DNA from: Curvibacter sp.
Lineage (GTDB): Bacteria; Pseudomonadota; Gammaproteobacteria; Burkholderiales; Burkholderiaceae_C
Direction of reading: 5' to 3'
NCBI GenBank assembly: GCA_019233055.1
Contig: JAFAMV010000132.1
Location: 1-35,451, forward strand
Length of the DNA: 35,451 nt
The notes beneath the pieces are model-generated. The model had not been told where the DNA came from, did not search any database, and was given only the letters and a program-made list of their open reading frames with translations. How positions within the stretch are numbered: position 1 is the first letter of the stretch; each line of letters starts with the position of its first letter. This document shows positions 24,797 through 35,221 of the stretch, piece by piece. A program made the position numbers and the translations under genes.

Positions 24797-24861
24797 GCGG
24801 GGGATTCCTGGGGATAACCCTTCATTTTACCGGCGGTCCCTTACCAACAGGCCTCCAAGGG

Positions 24862-25770
24862 CTAATGCGTGGCCAGCCCCAGGCGCGCCGCATAGAAGTC
24901 GATGAAGGCCCGCACCTTGGGCGGCACATGCACCCCCGGCGCATAGACCGCATAGATGCCCCCCTCGGGCAGCTGCCACTGCGGCAGCAGCCGGACCAGT
25001 CGCCCCTCGGCCACCAGGGCGGCGGTGCTGGGCTGGTCGAGCACGGTGACGCCGGCCCCCTCCAGCGCCAGTTGGCGCAGGGTGGCTGCCGAATCACAGC
25101 GCAGACGACCGCTCATGCGCACATGGCGCACTGCCTCATCGACCCCCACGAAACGCCAGGTCAGCGGGGTGGGCAACAGGGTCAGGGTGAGCCAGTCGAG
25201 ATGGGCCAGGTCTTCGGGCTCGCGGGGCGGCGCCACCCGTTCGAGATAGGCCGGAGCCGCCACCACCTGCTGGCCGAAGCCCCCGAGCCGTGTGGCGCGC
25301 AGGCTCGAATCGCGCAGCCAACCCATGCGGATGGCCACATCGACGCCTTCGCGCACCAGGTCCACCACCCGGTCGCTGGAGCGCAGCTCGATCTGAAGTT
25401 CGGGGTGCCGCCGGGAGAACTCGGCCACCGCGCCGGCCAGCGACTGCACCGCATGCTCCACCGTGCAGGCGACACGCAGCGTGCCGCGCAGCACCCCGGG
25501 CCGCCCCAGCCCCGCCATCGCATCCTGCACGCCGCGCAAGGCCGGCACGCAATCGCTCAACAGGGTCTGCCCGGCCTCGGTCAGCAGCACCCGGCGGGTG
25601 GTGCGGGTGAACAGGCTCAGGCCCAGGCGCGCCTCCAGGCGGCTGACCTCGAGGCTGACCCGCGCCTTGGACCAGCCCAGGCGCTCGGCCGCCGCCGTGA
25701 AGCCCCCGGCCTCGGCCACGGCGGCGAACACCAGCACCGCGTCCAGATCGGCCGGCGTGTCATGGGCCAT
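24862..25770 (-). CDS. LysR-family transcriptional regulator
   Basis: A 302-residue LysR regulator. The N-terminal winged helix (about 8-66) contains VLVFAAVAEAGGFTAAAERL, GWSKARVSLEVSRLEARLG and LFTRTTRRVLLTEAG, the form common in regulators of oxidoreductase genes. The effector domain begins at LRGTLRVACTVEHAV and includes LELRSSDRVVDLVREGVDVAIR-like IELRSSDRVVDLVREG. It diverges from the NAD(P)-binding oxidoreductase gene across a 134-base gap, so that gene is its likely target. The inducer is unknown. Confidence 0.93.
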   Translation of the reverse strand: MAHDTPADLDAVLVFAAVAEAGGFTAAAERLGWSKARVSLEVSRLEARLGLSLFTRTTRRVLLTEAGQTLLSDCVPALRGVQDAMAGLGRPGVLRGTLRVACTVEHAVQSLAGAVAEFSRRHPELQIELRSSDRVVDLVREGVDVAIRMGWLRDSSLRATRLGGFGQQVVAAPAYLERVAPPREPEDLAHLDWLTLTLLPTPLTWRFVGVDEAVRHVRMSGRLRCDSAATLRQLALEGAGVTVLDQPSTAALVAEGRLVRLLPQWQLPEGGIYAVYAPGVHVPPKVRAFIDFYAARLGLATH

Positions 25771-25808
25771 GAAATGACCCGCCCTCTACTGTCAATGAAT
25801 CCATAACA

Positions 25809-25833
25809 ATAAATTCTGACATCAGCGGTTTAT
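25809..25833. promoter_or_regulatory. Dyad between the LysR gene and the oxidoreductase gene (weak operator candidate)
   Basis: CTGA-CA-TCAG (25816-25825) is nested inside ATAAA (25809-25813) and TTTAT (25829-25833), nearly on the same centre. The spot lies in an AT-rich part of the gap, 38 bases upstream of the LysR start, and could be a LysR recognition site. The outer arms are offset by one base, so the call is weak. Confidence 0.28.
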
Positions 25834-25904
25834 CAAATCAATGCGAACTGCGACAGTCTCCCCACCCGCCCCTGGGCGACTCCTGATCCTGAAAGGCATT
25901 GAAC

Positions 25905-26543
25905 ATGAACATCGCATTGATCGGCGCATCCGGCTTCATCGGCTCCGGCATGCTGGCCGAGGCCCTGGCCCGAGGCCACCGCGTGACCGCCCTGGTGGGC
26001 CGCCCCGAGCGCCTCAGCGCCCACCCCCAGCTGATCGCGCTGAAGAGCGACGCGCTCGACACCGCCACCCTGGCCGGCCAGCTGCAGGGCCATGACCTGG
26101 TCATCAGCGCCTTCAGCGGCCACGCCCAGGCCGATGTGCAGGGCTATTACCTGCGTGGCTTCCAATCCATCCTGCAGGCGGTGCGCCAGTCTGGCGTGGG
26201 TCGTCTGCTGGTCGTGGGCGGGGCAGGCAGCCTGGAGGTCGCACCCGGCGTCCAGGTGCTCGACACCCCCGGCTTCCCGGAGGCCTACCGGGCCTCGGCC
26301 GAAGGGGCGCGTCAGGCGCTGAACCTGCTGCGTGCCGAAAGCACCCTCGACTGGACCCTGCTGAGCCCCAGCGCCATGATCGTGCCCGGCGAGAAGACCG
26401 GCCGCTTCCGCCTCGGCGGCGACCAGTTGCTGGTGGACGCCCAGGGCGACAGCCGCATCAGCGTGCCCGACTACGCCGTGGCCATGCTCGACGAGGCCGA
26501 GCGCCCAGCCCACAGCCGCCGCCGCTTCACCGTCGGCTACTGA
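25905..26543 (+). CDS. NAD(P)-binding oxidoreductase (NADH-flavin reductase-like atypical SDR)
   Basis: A 212-residue Rossmann-fold protein of the NAD(P)H-binding family. The glycine motif GASGFIGSGM lies at residues 7-16, with VTALVGRPERL after the second strand; DLVISAFSGH and LLVVGGAGSLEV follow. The catalytic YxxxK of classical SDRs is not evident, which fits the NADH-flavin-reductase or NmrA-like subgroup. Start ATG 25905 has AAAGG 9 bases upstream; an in-frame TTG at 25899 is less likely. Its 3' end overlaps the convergent radical SAM gene by 17 bases. Probably controlled by the divergent LysR protein. Confidence 0.9.
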   Translation: MNIALIGASGFIGSGMLAEALARGHRVTALVGRPERLSAHPQLIALKSDALDTATLAGQLQGHDLVISAFSGHAQADVQGYYLRGFQSILQAVRQSGVGRLLVVGGAGSLEVAPGVQVLDTPGFPEAYRASAEGARQALNLLRAESTLDWTLLSPSAMIVPGEKTGRFRLGGDQLLVDAQGDSRISVPDYAVAMLDEAERPAHSRRRFTVGY

Positions 26544-28479
26544 ACGCAGCCGGGTCCAGCGCCCGCGCGATGCGCTGGCGCTTCACCGTGGTCTTGGGCA
26601 CGTGGAAGTCGAACCAGCTGCGCACGTCCTCGTCGAGGCCGATGCCGTGCATGAAGTTGTAGATCGCCTTCTTGAGCCCGACGCCGAGCGCATCGTGGTC
26701 CACGCCGCTCGGGTCGACAAAGCCGACATCGTTGCGCGCGAAACGGCCTGGCGGCAGCGGCAGCAGCGACACGCCATAGGCGTCGGGCTGCTGCCCCACC
26801 GGGCTGTGCACCGTGCACACGAAACGGTGCCAGAAGCCGGACTGGATGCAGCCGTTCTCGAACAGCTGGCGCACATACTCGAGCGCGTCCACCGTGTCCT
26901 GCACGGTCTGGGTCGGGAAGCCATACATCAGATAGGCATGCACCAGGATGCCGGCCTCGCTGAAGCTGCGGGTGACCTGGGCCACCTGCTCGACCGACAC
27001 GCCTTTCTTCATCAACTGCAGCAGCCGATCTGAGGCGACCTCGAGGCCGCCCGAGATCGCGATGCAGCCGCTGTCGGCCAGTTGCCGGCACAGCTCGGGC
27101 GTGAAGGACTTCTCGAAACGGATGTTGCCCCACCACGAGATCGAGGTGCCGCGCCGCTGCAGTTCGGCGGCCAGGGCGCGCAGCGATTTCGGCGGCGCCG
27201 CCTCATCGACGAAATGGAAGCCGCTCTGCCCGGTCTCGGCCACGATGGCCTCGATGCGGTCCACCAGCGTGGTCGCGGTAGCGGTCTCATAGCGCGAGAT
27301 GTAGTCCAGGCTGACATCGCAGAAGCTGCATTTCTTCCAGTAACAGCCGTGCGCCACGGTCAGCTTGTTCCAGCGCCCGTCGCTCCAGAGGCGGTGCATG
27401 GGGTTGAGCATGTCGAGCAGCGACAGGTAGTTCTGGATCGGCAGGCCGTCCCAGGTCGGGGTGCCGACCTCCTCGAAGGGGATGTCGGCCTCGGCGAGGT
27501 GGAGAAAGCGCACCTCGCCGCTGTCGGCATCGCGCACAAAGGTGCGCACCAGGCGCTGGCGCGAGCGCTGCCCCTGCAGATGTTCGAGCAGGGCCAGCAG
27601 GGGACGTTCGCCAGCGTCCAACGTCACATAGTCGACAAAATCAAACACCCGAGGCTCGGCCAGCTCGCGCAACTCGGTGTTGACGAAGCCGCCACCCAGG
27701 ACAACGACGATCTCGGGACGCCGGGCCTTGACCACCTGAGCGATGCGCAAGGCCCCATAGACCGCCCCCGGAAACGGCACCGACAGCAGCAGCACCGTGG
27801 GCTGATGGCGCTCGACGCTGGCCAGCGCCAGGTCCTGCAGCAGTTGGTCGATCAGGGTCGGCTCGGCCGCCAGCGCACGGGCCAGCGGATCGAAGCTGGG
27901 CTGGGCGGCCGCCAGCGACTCGGCATAGCGCACGAACTCGAAACGCGGATCGACCGCCTCGCGGACCACGTCCGCCAGATCGTTGAGGTAGAGGGTGGCG
28001 AGGTGCCGCGCGCGGTCCTGCTGGCCCAGGCTGCCGAAGGCCCAGGCCAGGGGGTCTTCGCCGTCCTCGGCCAGATACACCTCCAGCGCGTCGAAGCGCG
28101 GCCCTTCGGGCAGGAAATGACGGCCCACGATGCGGTGCGCCAGCGTCGGATCGCGCCCCTGCAGAAAGGCGATGGTGGCGCCGATGGTGGCCAGGTAGCG
28201 CTCGAACTGCGCCTCGAAAGAACGCAGGCCCGCACTGCGCCGGGCCGCCGGCACGGCCGCCACGCAGGCCTGCACGCGGCGCAGCCCCTCGGGCGAGAAC
28301 AGGGCCAGCACCAGGGCCAGGGCCAGATCGTCCTGCTGCGCCGCCACGCCCCGTGAGCGCAGGAAGCCCGTCAGGTAGGCGGTGGAGGGATAGGGCGTGT
28401 TGAGCTGGGTCATCGGCGGGATGACGGAGAGCACACGGACGTTCGGCAGGGCTGGCATCAGGGGATTGACGGGGTTCAT
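26527..28479 (-). CDS. B12-binding-type radical SAM protein
   Basis: A 650-residue protein of the COG1032 type. The N-terminal portion (RVLSVIPPMTQLNTPYPSTA, YLTGFLRSRGV, PTVLLLSVPFPGAVYGALRIAQVVK, IVVVLGGGFVN) resembles a cobalamin-binding Rossmann domain. The SAM core has CxxxCxxC in HGCYWKKCSFCDVSLDY (about 377-386), then FHFVDEAAPP, WWGNIRFEK, SGGLEVASDRLLQLMKKG and YLMYGFPTQT. The canonical DxHxxG cobalamin-ligand motif is not obvious, so B12 may be bound base-off without a His ligand or not at all. Start ATG 28479 is chosen because upstream codons look non-coding and run into the divergent ABC gene's control region. Members often methylate unreactive carbons or serve in specialised metabolism; the substrate is unknown. 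Confidence 0.9.
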   Translation of the reverse strand: MNPVNPLMPALPNVRVLSVIPPMTQLNTPYPSTAYLTGFLRSRGVAAQQDDLALALVLALFSPEGLRRVQACVAAVPAARRSAGLRSFEAQFERYLATIGATIAFLQGRDPTLAHRIVGRHFLPEGPRFDALEVYLAEDGEDPLAWAFGSLGQQDRARHLATLYLNDLADVVREAVDPRFEFVRYAESLAAAQPSFDPLARALAAEPTLIDQLLQDLALASVERHQPTVLLLSVPFPGAVYGALRIAQVVKARRPEIVVVLGGGFVNTELRELAEPRVFDFVDYVTLDAGERPLLALLEHLQGQRSRQRLVRTFVRDADSGEVRFLHLAEADIPFEEVGTPTWDGLPIQNYLSLLDMLNPMHRLWSDGRWNKLTVAHGCYWKKCSFCDVSLDYISRYETATATTLVDRIEAIVAETGQSGFHFVDEAAPPKSLRALAAELQRRGTSISWWGNIRFEKSFTPELCRQLADSGCIAISGGLEVASDRLLQLMKKGVSVEQVAQVTRSFSEAGILVHAYLMYGFPTQTVQDTVDALEYVRQLFENGCIQSGFWHRFVCTVHSPVGQQPDAYGVSLLPLPPGRFARNDVGFVDPSGVDHDALGVGLKKAIYNFMHGIGLDEDVRSWFDFHVPKTTVKRQRIARALDPAAFSSRR

Positions 28480-28568
28480 GGCAGGGCTCGGCGTGGGCGG
28501 CCGGGGCCGGCGCCACCCTCGCGGGATGCGATGATCATAGGCGGCCTCTTCACCTTCCCCGCGATCCC

Positions 28569-29198
28569 ATGAGCCTTTCCCCGCCATTTCTCCAGATTGC
28601 CGGCCTGCACTTCTCGCACGGCCCCATCCCTGTGTTCCAGGACTTCCAGGCCACGCTGCCGCCGGGCCTCAGCCTGGTCTGCGGCGATGAGGGCCGTGGC
28701 AAGACCACGCTGCTGCGCCTGCTGGCGGGCGAACTGAAACCCGACGCCGGCAGCCTGCGCCTGGGCCTGCTCGACCCGCTGCAGGACGCGGCCGCCTGGC
28801 AGGCCGAGGTCTGCTGGCTGGACCCCCGAAACGAACGCTTCGACCGCGAGCGGCCGGCCGACTGCTTTGCCTGGGTGGCCAAGCGCCATCCGCGTTTCGA
28901 CCGGAGCCGGCTGGATGCACTGCTCGAGGGCCTGGGCCTGGTGCCACATCTGGACAAGGCGCTCTACATGCTCTCCACCGGCACCCGGCGCAAGGTCTGG
29001 CTGGCCGCCGCCCTGGCCTCACAGGCCCGGCTGGTCCTGCTCGACGAGCCTTTCGCGGCCCTGGACCGCAGCTCGATCCGCTGCCTGGAGACCGAGCTGG
29101 CAGAGCTGGCGCAGGCCCCGGACCGCGCGGGCCTGATCGCCGACTACGGCGCGCCGCCTTCGCTGCCGCTGGCGGCGGTCCTGGACCTGGGCGATTGA
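28569..29198 (+). CDS. Orphan ABC-type ATPase
   Basis: A 209-residue ABC ATPase domain with Walker A GDEGRGKTTLLRLLAGEL (about 39-56), a variant signature LSTGTRRKVWLAAAL (about 138-152) in place of LSGGQ, and Walker B ARLVLLDEPFAALD. There is no membrane partner gene beside it. The protein is short, without extra domains, and has no clear ribosome site before ATG 28569. It diverges from the radical SAM gene across 89 bases, so a functional link is possible but unproven. It could serve a permease encoded elsewhere. Confidence 0.88.
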   Translation: MSLSPPFLQIAGLHFSHGPIPVFQDFQATLPPGLSLVCGDEGRGKTTLLRLLAGELKPDAGSLRLGLLDPLQDAAAWQAEVCWLDPRNERFDRERPADCFAWVAKRHPRFDRSRLDALLEGLGLVPHLDKALYMLSTGTRRKVWLAAALASQARLVLLDEPFAALDRSSIRCLETELAELAQAPDRAGLIADYGAPPSLPLAAVLDLGD

Positions 29199-29230
29199 CA
29201 CCACCCGTCTCCGATCCTGCCCCGGCAGAC

Positions 29231-29236
29231 TAAAAT
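29231..29236 (+). promoter_or_regulatory. Probable -10 box of the H-NS-like gene, implying a very short leader
   Basis: TAAAAT at 29231-29236, within GACTAAAATCCGCG, fits a -10 element and predicts a start near 29243, four bases before the ATG at 29247. No good -35 lies 16-18 bases upstream. Confidence 0.35.
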
Positions 29237-29246
29237 CCGCGTCCAT

Positions 29247-29576
29247 ATGTTCAGTGAAATCCGTGCCATCAATGAGCAGATCGCGCGCCTGCAGGCGCAG
29301 CGGGACGCCCTCTTCCAGGAAAAGCGCCAAGAGGCCGTGGCCCAGGCCCGGGCCCTGGTGGAACAGTTCGGCCTGACCCCGGCCCAGGTCGACCTGAGCT
29401 CGATGAGCCGCACGGTGCTGGAAGTCAAGAGCCACCGCCCGACCACCTTCTACGATCCGAACCGGGGCCTGTCGTGGAACGGTGAACTCAAGGCCAAGGG
29501 CCGCAAACCGGCCTGGATCCAGGCCGCCATCGCCAACGGCAGCATCGAACAGTACCGGGTGAAGACCGGAGACTGA
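29247..29576 (+). CDS. H-NS family nucleoid-associated protein
   Basis: A 109-residue histone-like protein. The N-terminal part (about 1-45, INEQIARLQAQRDALFQEKR) is a coiled-coil oligomerisation region. The C-terminal DNA-binding domain has FYDPNRGLSWNGELKAKGRK followed by PAWIQAAI, matching the beta-proteobacterial H-NS/BpH3-type motif. Such proteins silence AT-rich DNA; the AT-rich control regions at 4500-4730 and 21360-21490 could be targets. No Shine-Dalgarno sequence precedes the ATG, and the -10 box is only ten bases upstream, so the mRNA may be leaderless. It converges on the PadR gene, 2 bases apart. Confidence 0.92.
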   Translation: MFSEIRAINEQIARLQAQRDALFQEKRQEAVAQARALVEQFGLTPAQVDLSSMSRTVLEVKSHRPTTFYDPNRGLSWNGELKAKGRKPAWIQAAIANGSIEQYRVKTGD

Positions 29577-29578
29577 GT

Positions 29579-32293
<2,715 letters not shown>

Positions 32294-32319
32294 AGCCCCC
32301 CACCCCCAAGGAGACACCG

Positions 32320-32760
32320 ATGATCAACACCCTGACCCACCTCCAGCCCGCCGTGCGCGAATCGCTGGCCCGCTGGCACGCCATGGTGCAGGCCAAAGAC
32401 CTCAGCGGCCTGGGCGCCCTGCTGCACCCCGACGCGGTGTTCCGCTCACCCATGGCCCACACGCCCTACGGCCCGGCCGCCGCCCTGGAGCTGATCCTGG
32501 GCACCGTCATGCAGGTCTTCGAGGGCTTCACCTACCACCGCGAGCTGGCCAGCGACGACGGCCTCAGCGTGGTGCTGGAGTTCAGCGCCCAGGTCAAGGG
32601 CAAGGACCTCAAGGGCATCGACCTGATCCAGTTCGACGCCCAGGGCCGCATCACCGAATTCGAGGTGATGGTGCGCCCCCTGAGCGGCCTGCAGGCCCTG
32701 GGGGCCGAGATGGGCGAGCGGCTGGCGGCACGCCTGCCGGCGCACAAGATAAAGAGCTGA
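32320..32760 (+). CDS. SnoaL-like / NTF2-fold protein
   Basis: A 146-residue protein of the SnoaL-like nuclear transport factor 2 fold: RWHAMVQAKDLSGLGALLHP, DAVFRSPM, then an AAALELILGTVMQVFEGFTY helix and strands such as VVLEFSAQVKGKDLKGIDLI and FDAQGRITEFEVMVRPL. Members bind small hydrophobic ligands and act as isomerases, hydrolases or chaperones of ligands. It follows the FadH-like gene by 26 bases with an AAGGAG site 7 bases before ATG 32320, so the two are coregulated by PadR. The specific function is unknown. Confidence 0.88.
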   Translation: MINTLTHLQPAVRESLARWHAMVQAKDLSGLGALLHPDAVFRSPMAHTPYGPAAALELILGTVMQVFEGFTYHRELASDDGLSVVLEFSAQVKGKDLKGIDLIQFDAQGRITEFEVMVRPLSGLQALGAEMGERLAARLPAHKIKS

Positions 32761-32810
32761 CGAGCGGGGCGGCTTCCAGCCAGCAAAGCCACCTCAGCCC
32801 CGCCGGCCGA

Positions 32811-32816
32811 TAAACT
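32811..32816 (+). promoter_or_regulatory. Possible -10 box of the toxin-antitoxin operon
   Basis: TAAACT at 32811-32816, within CGATAAACTATG, lies 35 bases before the antitoxin ATG. No convincing -35 box or inverted repeat for autoregulation was found beside it. Confidence 0.25.
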
Positions 32817-32850
32817 ATGTCCCTTCTAGTCAGAACCCAAGGAGGCACCC

Positions 32851-33099
32851 ATGTCCGTCTGGCAAGTGCAAGAGGCCAAAGCCCGCTTCTCCGAGGTCGT
32901 CAAGAAGGCCGAAACTGAAGGCCCCCAGGACATCACCGTACATGGACGCCCGGTGGCGGTTCTGCTGTCGCAAAAGCAGTATGAGTCGCTCTCCGGTCGA
33001 CACCAATCCTTGGTGGAGTTCATGCGGCAGGCGCCGTTTCCGGATCTTGAGCTGGACCTGACACGGCAGAAAGACACGGCCCGGGAGGTACCCTGGTGA
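32851..33099 (+). CDS. Phd/YefM-family antitoxin
   Basis: An 82-residue antitoxin. The N-terminal Phd/YefM DNA-binding fold shows WQVQEAKARFSEVVKKAETE, GPQDITVHGRPVAVLLSQKQ and YESL; the C-terminal tail (HQSLVEFMRQAPFPDLELDLTRQKD) should wrap and block the toxin. AAGGAGG stands 5 bases before ATG 32851. The stop overlaps the toxin start (GTGA). Antitoxins of this group usually repress their own operon together with the toxin. Confidence 0.94.
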   Translation: MSVWQVQEAKARFSEVVKKAETEGPQDITVHGRPVAVLLSQKQYESLSGRHQSLVEFMRQAPFPDLELDLTRQKDTAREVPW

Positions 33100-33515
33100 G
33101 TTACCTGCTGGACACCAACGTGCTGTCCGAGCTTCGGCGCAAAGCCCCCGACCCTGCCGTCGCCCACTGGATATCACAGCGCCCCGCCCGCTCCTTGTTC
33201 CTCAGCGTCCTCACCCTCGGCGAAATCCGAAAAGGCATCGACAGCCTGCAGGACACCCCGAAACGGCAGATCTTGAGCGACTGGCTGGAAGCCGAGCTCC
33301 CCGCCTACTTTCAGGGGCGCATCCTGCCCATCGATCAGCTCGTCGGCGATCGTTGGGGCCGCTTACTGGCCAAGGCTGGCCGCCCCTTGCCAACCATCGA
33401 TTCGCTGTTGGCGGCCACTGCGGCCGCCCACGGTCTGTGCATGGTGACCCGCAACACCCGGGATTTCGAAGGCCTGGGCATCGATCTGTTCAACCCCTGG
33501 TCGGGGTCAGACTAG
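33096..33515 (+). CDS. PIN-domain toxin, FitB/VapC type
   Basis: A 139-residue PIN-domain ribonuclease. The acidic metal site is complete: Asp6 (LLDTNVLSE), Glu43 (LTLGEIRKG), Asp102 (LPTIDSLLAATA) and Asp123 (TRNTRDFEGLGI). The form SYLLDTNVLSELRRKAPDPA is the FitB-like subtype that pairs with Phd/YefM-type antitoxins. The start codon is GTG 33096, overlapping the antitoxin stop by four bases and preceded by GGGAGG at 33083-33088. Expected to cleave RNA, often specific tRNAs, when freed from the antitoxin. Confidence 0.95.
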   Translation: MSYLLDTNVLSELRRKAPDPAVAHWISQRPARSLFLSVLTLGEIRKGIDSLQDTPKRQILSDWLEAELPAYFQGRILPIDQLVGDRWGRLLAKAGRPLPTIDSLLAATAAAHGLCMVTRNTRDFEGLGIDLFNPWSGSD

Positions 33516-33563
33516 GCCTGTTTAGACGTGTTGTCGCCACGCTCGGACACCGGGCCATTGGCC

Positions 33564-35096
33564 TCAGCAATGGAAATGCCCCACCGTGCCATTCAGCCGC
33601 TGGGCCTGTTCCTGCAGGCTGGCGGCGGCGGCGGTGCTCTGCTCGACCAGGGCGGCGTTCTGCTGGGTCATCTGGTCCAGCTGCGACACCGCGCTGCCGA
33701 TCTCGCCCAGGTTGCGGCTCTGCTGGGCGCCGGCCTCGGAGATGTCCTGGATCATGGCGCTGACCTGGCCCACCGCGCGGACGATGTCGTCCATGGTGCT
33801 GCCCGCCTGCTGGACCAGTTGGGCGCCGTTCTCGACCCGGCTGCCCGAGTCGGCGATCAGGCCCTTGATCTCGCGCGCGGCCTGGGCGCTGCGGCCGGCC
33901 AGGCTGCGCACCTCGCTGGCCACCACGGCAAAGCCACGCCCCTGCTCGCCGGCACGGGCCGCCTCGACTGCGGCGTTCAGCGCCAGGATATTGGTCTGGA
34001 AGGCGATGCCGTCGATGACCCCGATGATGTCGCCGATGCGGCGCGATGAATCACTGATGTCGGCCATGGTGCTCACCACCTGGGCCACCACGCTGCCGCC
34101 CCGGCTGGCCACCTCGCTGGCCTGCTGGGCCAGTTGCCGGGCCTGCTGCGCAGCCTCGGCATTGTGCTGCACGTTGTCGGTCAGTTGCTCCATCGACGAG
34201 GCGCTCTCCTCCAGGCTGGCGGCGGCCTGCTCGGTGCGGTTGGACAGGTCCTGACTGCCCTGCGCCACCTCATCGGCCGCCTGGCGGATGGTGCCAGCCC
34301 CCTGCTGCACCTCCTGCACCACCTCGCGCAGCGAGCGCTGCATGGCCTGCATGTGGCCCAGCAGGCTGTCGGCGGGGCCGTCGAGCACGATGGACTGGTC
34401 GAGCCGGCCGGTGGCAATGCCCTGGGCGATGGTCGCCGCGTAGTCCGGCTCACCCCCGAGCTGGCGCTGCAACACCCGGTGGGTGCGCCAGCCCAGGCCC
34501 AGCAGCACCGCCACCACCAGCCCGCTCAGGCCCAGAAAGCGCAACAGGTAGCCGCGGTAGAGCGCATCGATGTCGTCGATGAAGACCCCGTTGCCGATGA
34601 CCCAGCCCCAGCGCTCGTCCAGGATGGCGCCGAGCAGCTTGGGCACCTCCTGTTTGTCGGTGGCCGAGGGCCGGGACACATAGGCGGTCATGAACACCTG
34701 ACGGGCCCGGCTGAGACCCTCGCGGTAGATGTCCGAGGTCATGCGGCCATCCTCGGTGCGCGAGCCCTTGTCGACCTGGCCCACGCGCCGGGGGTCGGCA
34801 TGCACCAGCATCACGTTGTCGAGGGTGCGCACGAACAGGTAGTCGTCGCCGAAACGCAGACCGGACAGGGCTTCCCGGGCTTGTGCCTGGGCCTGTTCGC
34901 GGCTGAGCTTGCCGGTGCTTTCGAGTTGTTGATAGTGGGCCACCACCCCCTGCGCCATATGGGCCACCTTCAGGATCTGCTCCTGTTTGCCCTCCACCAG
35001 GGTCTGGCGCAGGGCCTGGAGGCCCAGGGCACTGATCAAGGCCATGCCCAGCAGCGAGGCCAGGCTCATCAGCAGGATTCTCTGGCGTGTCTTCAT
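33564..35096 (-). CDS. Methyl-accepting chemotaxis protein with single Cache sensor
   Basis: A 510-residue inner-membrane chemoreceptor. TM1 about 7-29 ([20 protein letters not shown]), periplasmic single Cache domain about 35-185 ([40 protein letters not shown]), TM2 about 187-205, HAMP about 207-262, then the signalling domain with the hairpin tip [20 protein letters not shown] and [20 protein letters not shown]. The chain ends a few residues after the coiled coil (VGHFHC) and lacks the C-terminal pentapeptide that tethers CheR/CheB in some receptors. ATG 35096 has AAGGAG 8 bases upstream. Single-Cache receptors of this kind often sense small carboxylates; the ligand is unknown. Confidence 0.94.
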   Translation of the reverse strand: MKTRQRILLMSLASLLGMALISALGLQALRQTLVEGKQEQILKVAHMAQGVVAHYQQLESTGKLSREQAQAQAREALSGLRFGDDYLFVRTLDNVMLVHADPRRVGQVDKGSRTEDGRMTSDIYREGLSRARQVFMTAYVSRPSATDKQEVPKLLGAILDERWGWVIGNGVFIDDIDALYRGYLLRFLGLSGLVVAVLLGLGWRTHRVLQRQLGGEPDYAATIAQGIATGRLDQSIVLDGPADSLLGHMQAMQRSLREVVQEVQQGAGTIRQAADEVAQGSQDLSNRTEQAAASLEESASSMEQLTDNVQHNAEAAQQARQLAQQASEVASRGGSVVAQVVSTMADISDSSRRIGDIIGVIDGIAFQTNILALNAAVEAARAGEQGRGFAVVASEVRSLAGRSAQAAREIKGLIADSGSRVENGAQLVQQAGSTMDDIVRAVGQVSAMIQDISEAGAQQSRNLGEIGSAVSQLDQMTQQNAALVEQSTAAAASLQEQAQRLNGTVGHFHC

Positions 35097-35133
35097 GGCC
35101 GAGGCTCCTTTTTCGTGGAGTGGGACCGTGGTC

Positions 35134-35154
35134 TGCGGTGGTCTCTCCACCGCA
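35134..35154. promoter_or_regulatory. Stem-loop upstream of the chemoreceptor gene
   Basis: TGCGGTGG-TCTCT-CCACCGCA is a perfect 8-base stem with a 5-base loop, 37 bases upstream of the chemoreceptor ATG. In the same gap are CAGGGC-AG-GCCCTG (35171-35184) and TGTC...GACA (35186-35200). It could be a leader hairpin, or end transcription from the LysR gene upstream; no U-run follows. Confidence 0.35.
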
Positions 35155-35221
35155 TGGCTGCACGATGGCACAGGGCAGGCCCTGGTGTCCACTGGTGACA
35201 AACCCGCAGACGGACGGTCAG

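Noticed and set aside
29195..29200. Perfect TTGACA as the -35 box of the H-NS-like gene
   Set aside because: It is 30 bases from the TAAAAT box, far outside the working range, and no -10 lies 17 bases downstream; it overlaps the ABC ATPase stop codon by chance.
33555..33573. CCATTG-N7-CAATGG as terminator after the toxin gene
   Set aside because: The stem is short and A/T-containing, the loop holds the chemoreceptor stop codon, and no T-run follows; support is too weak to list.
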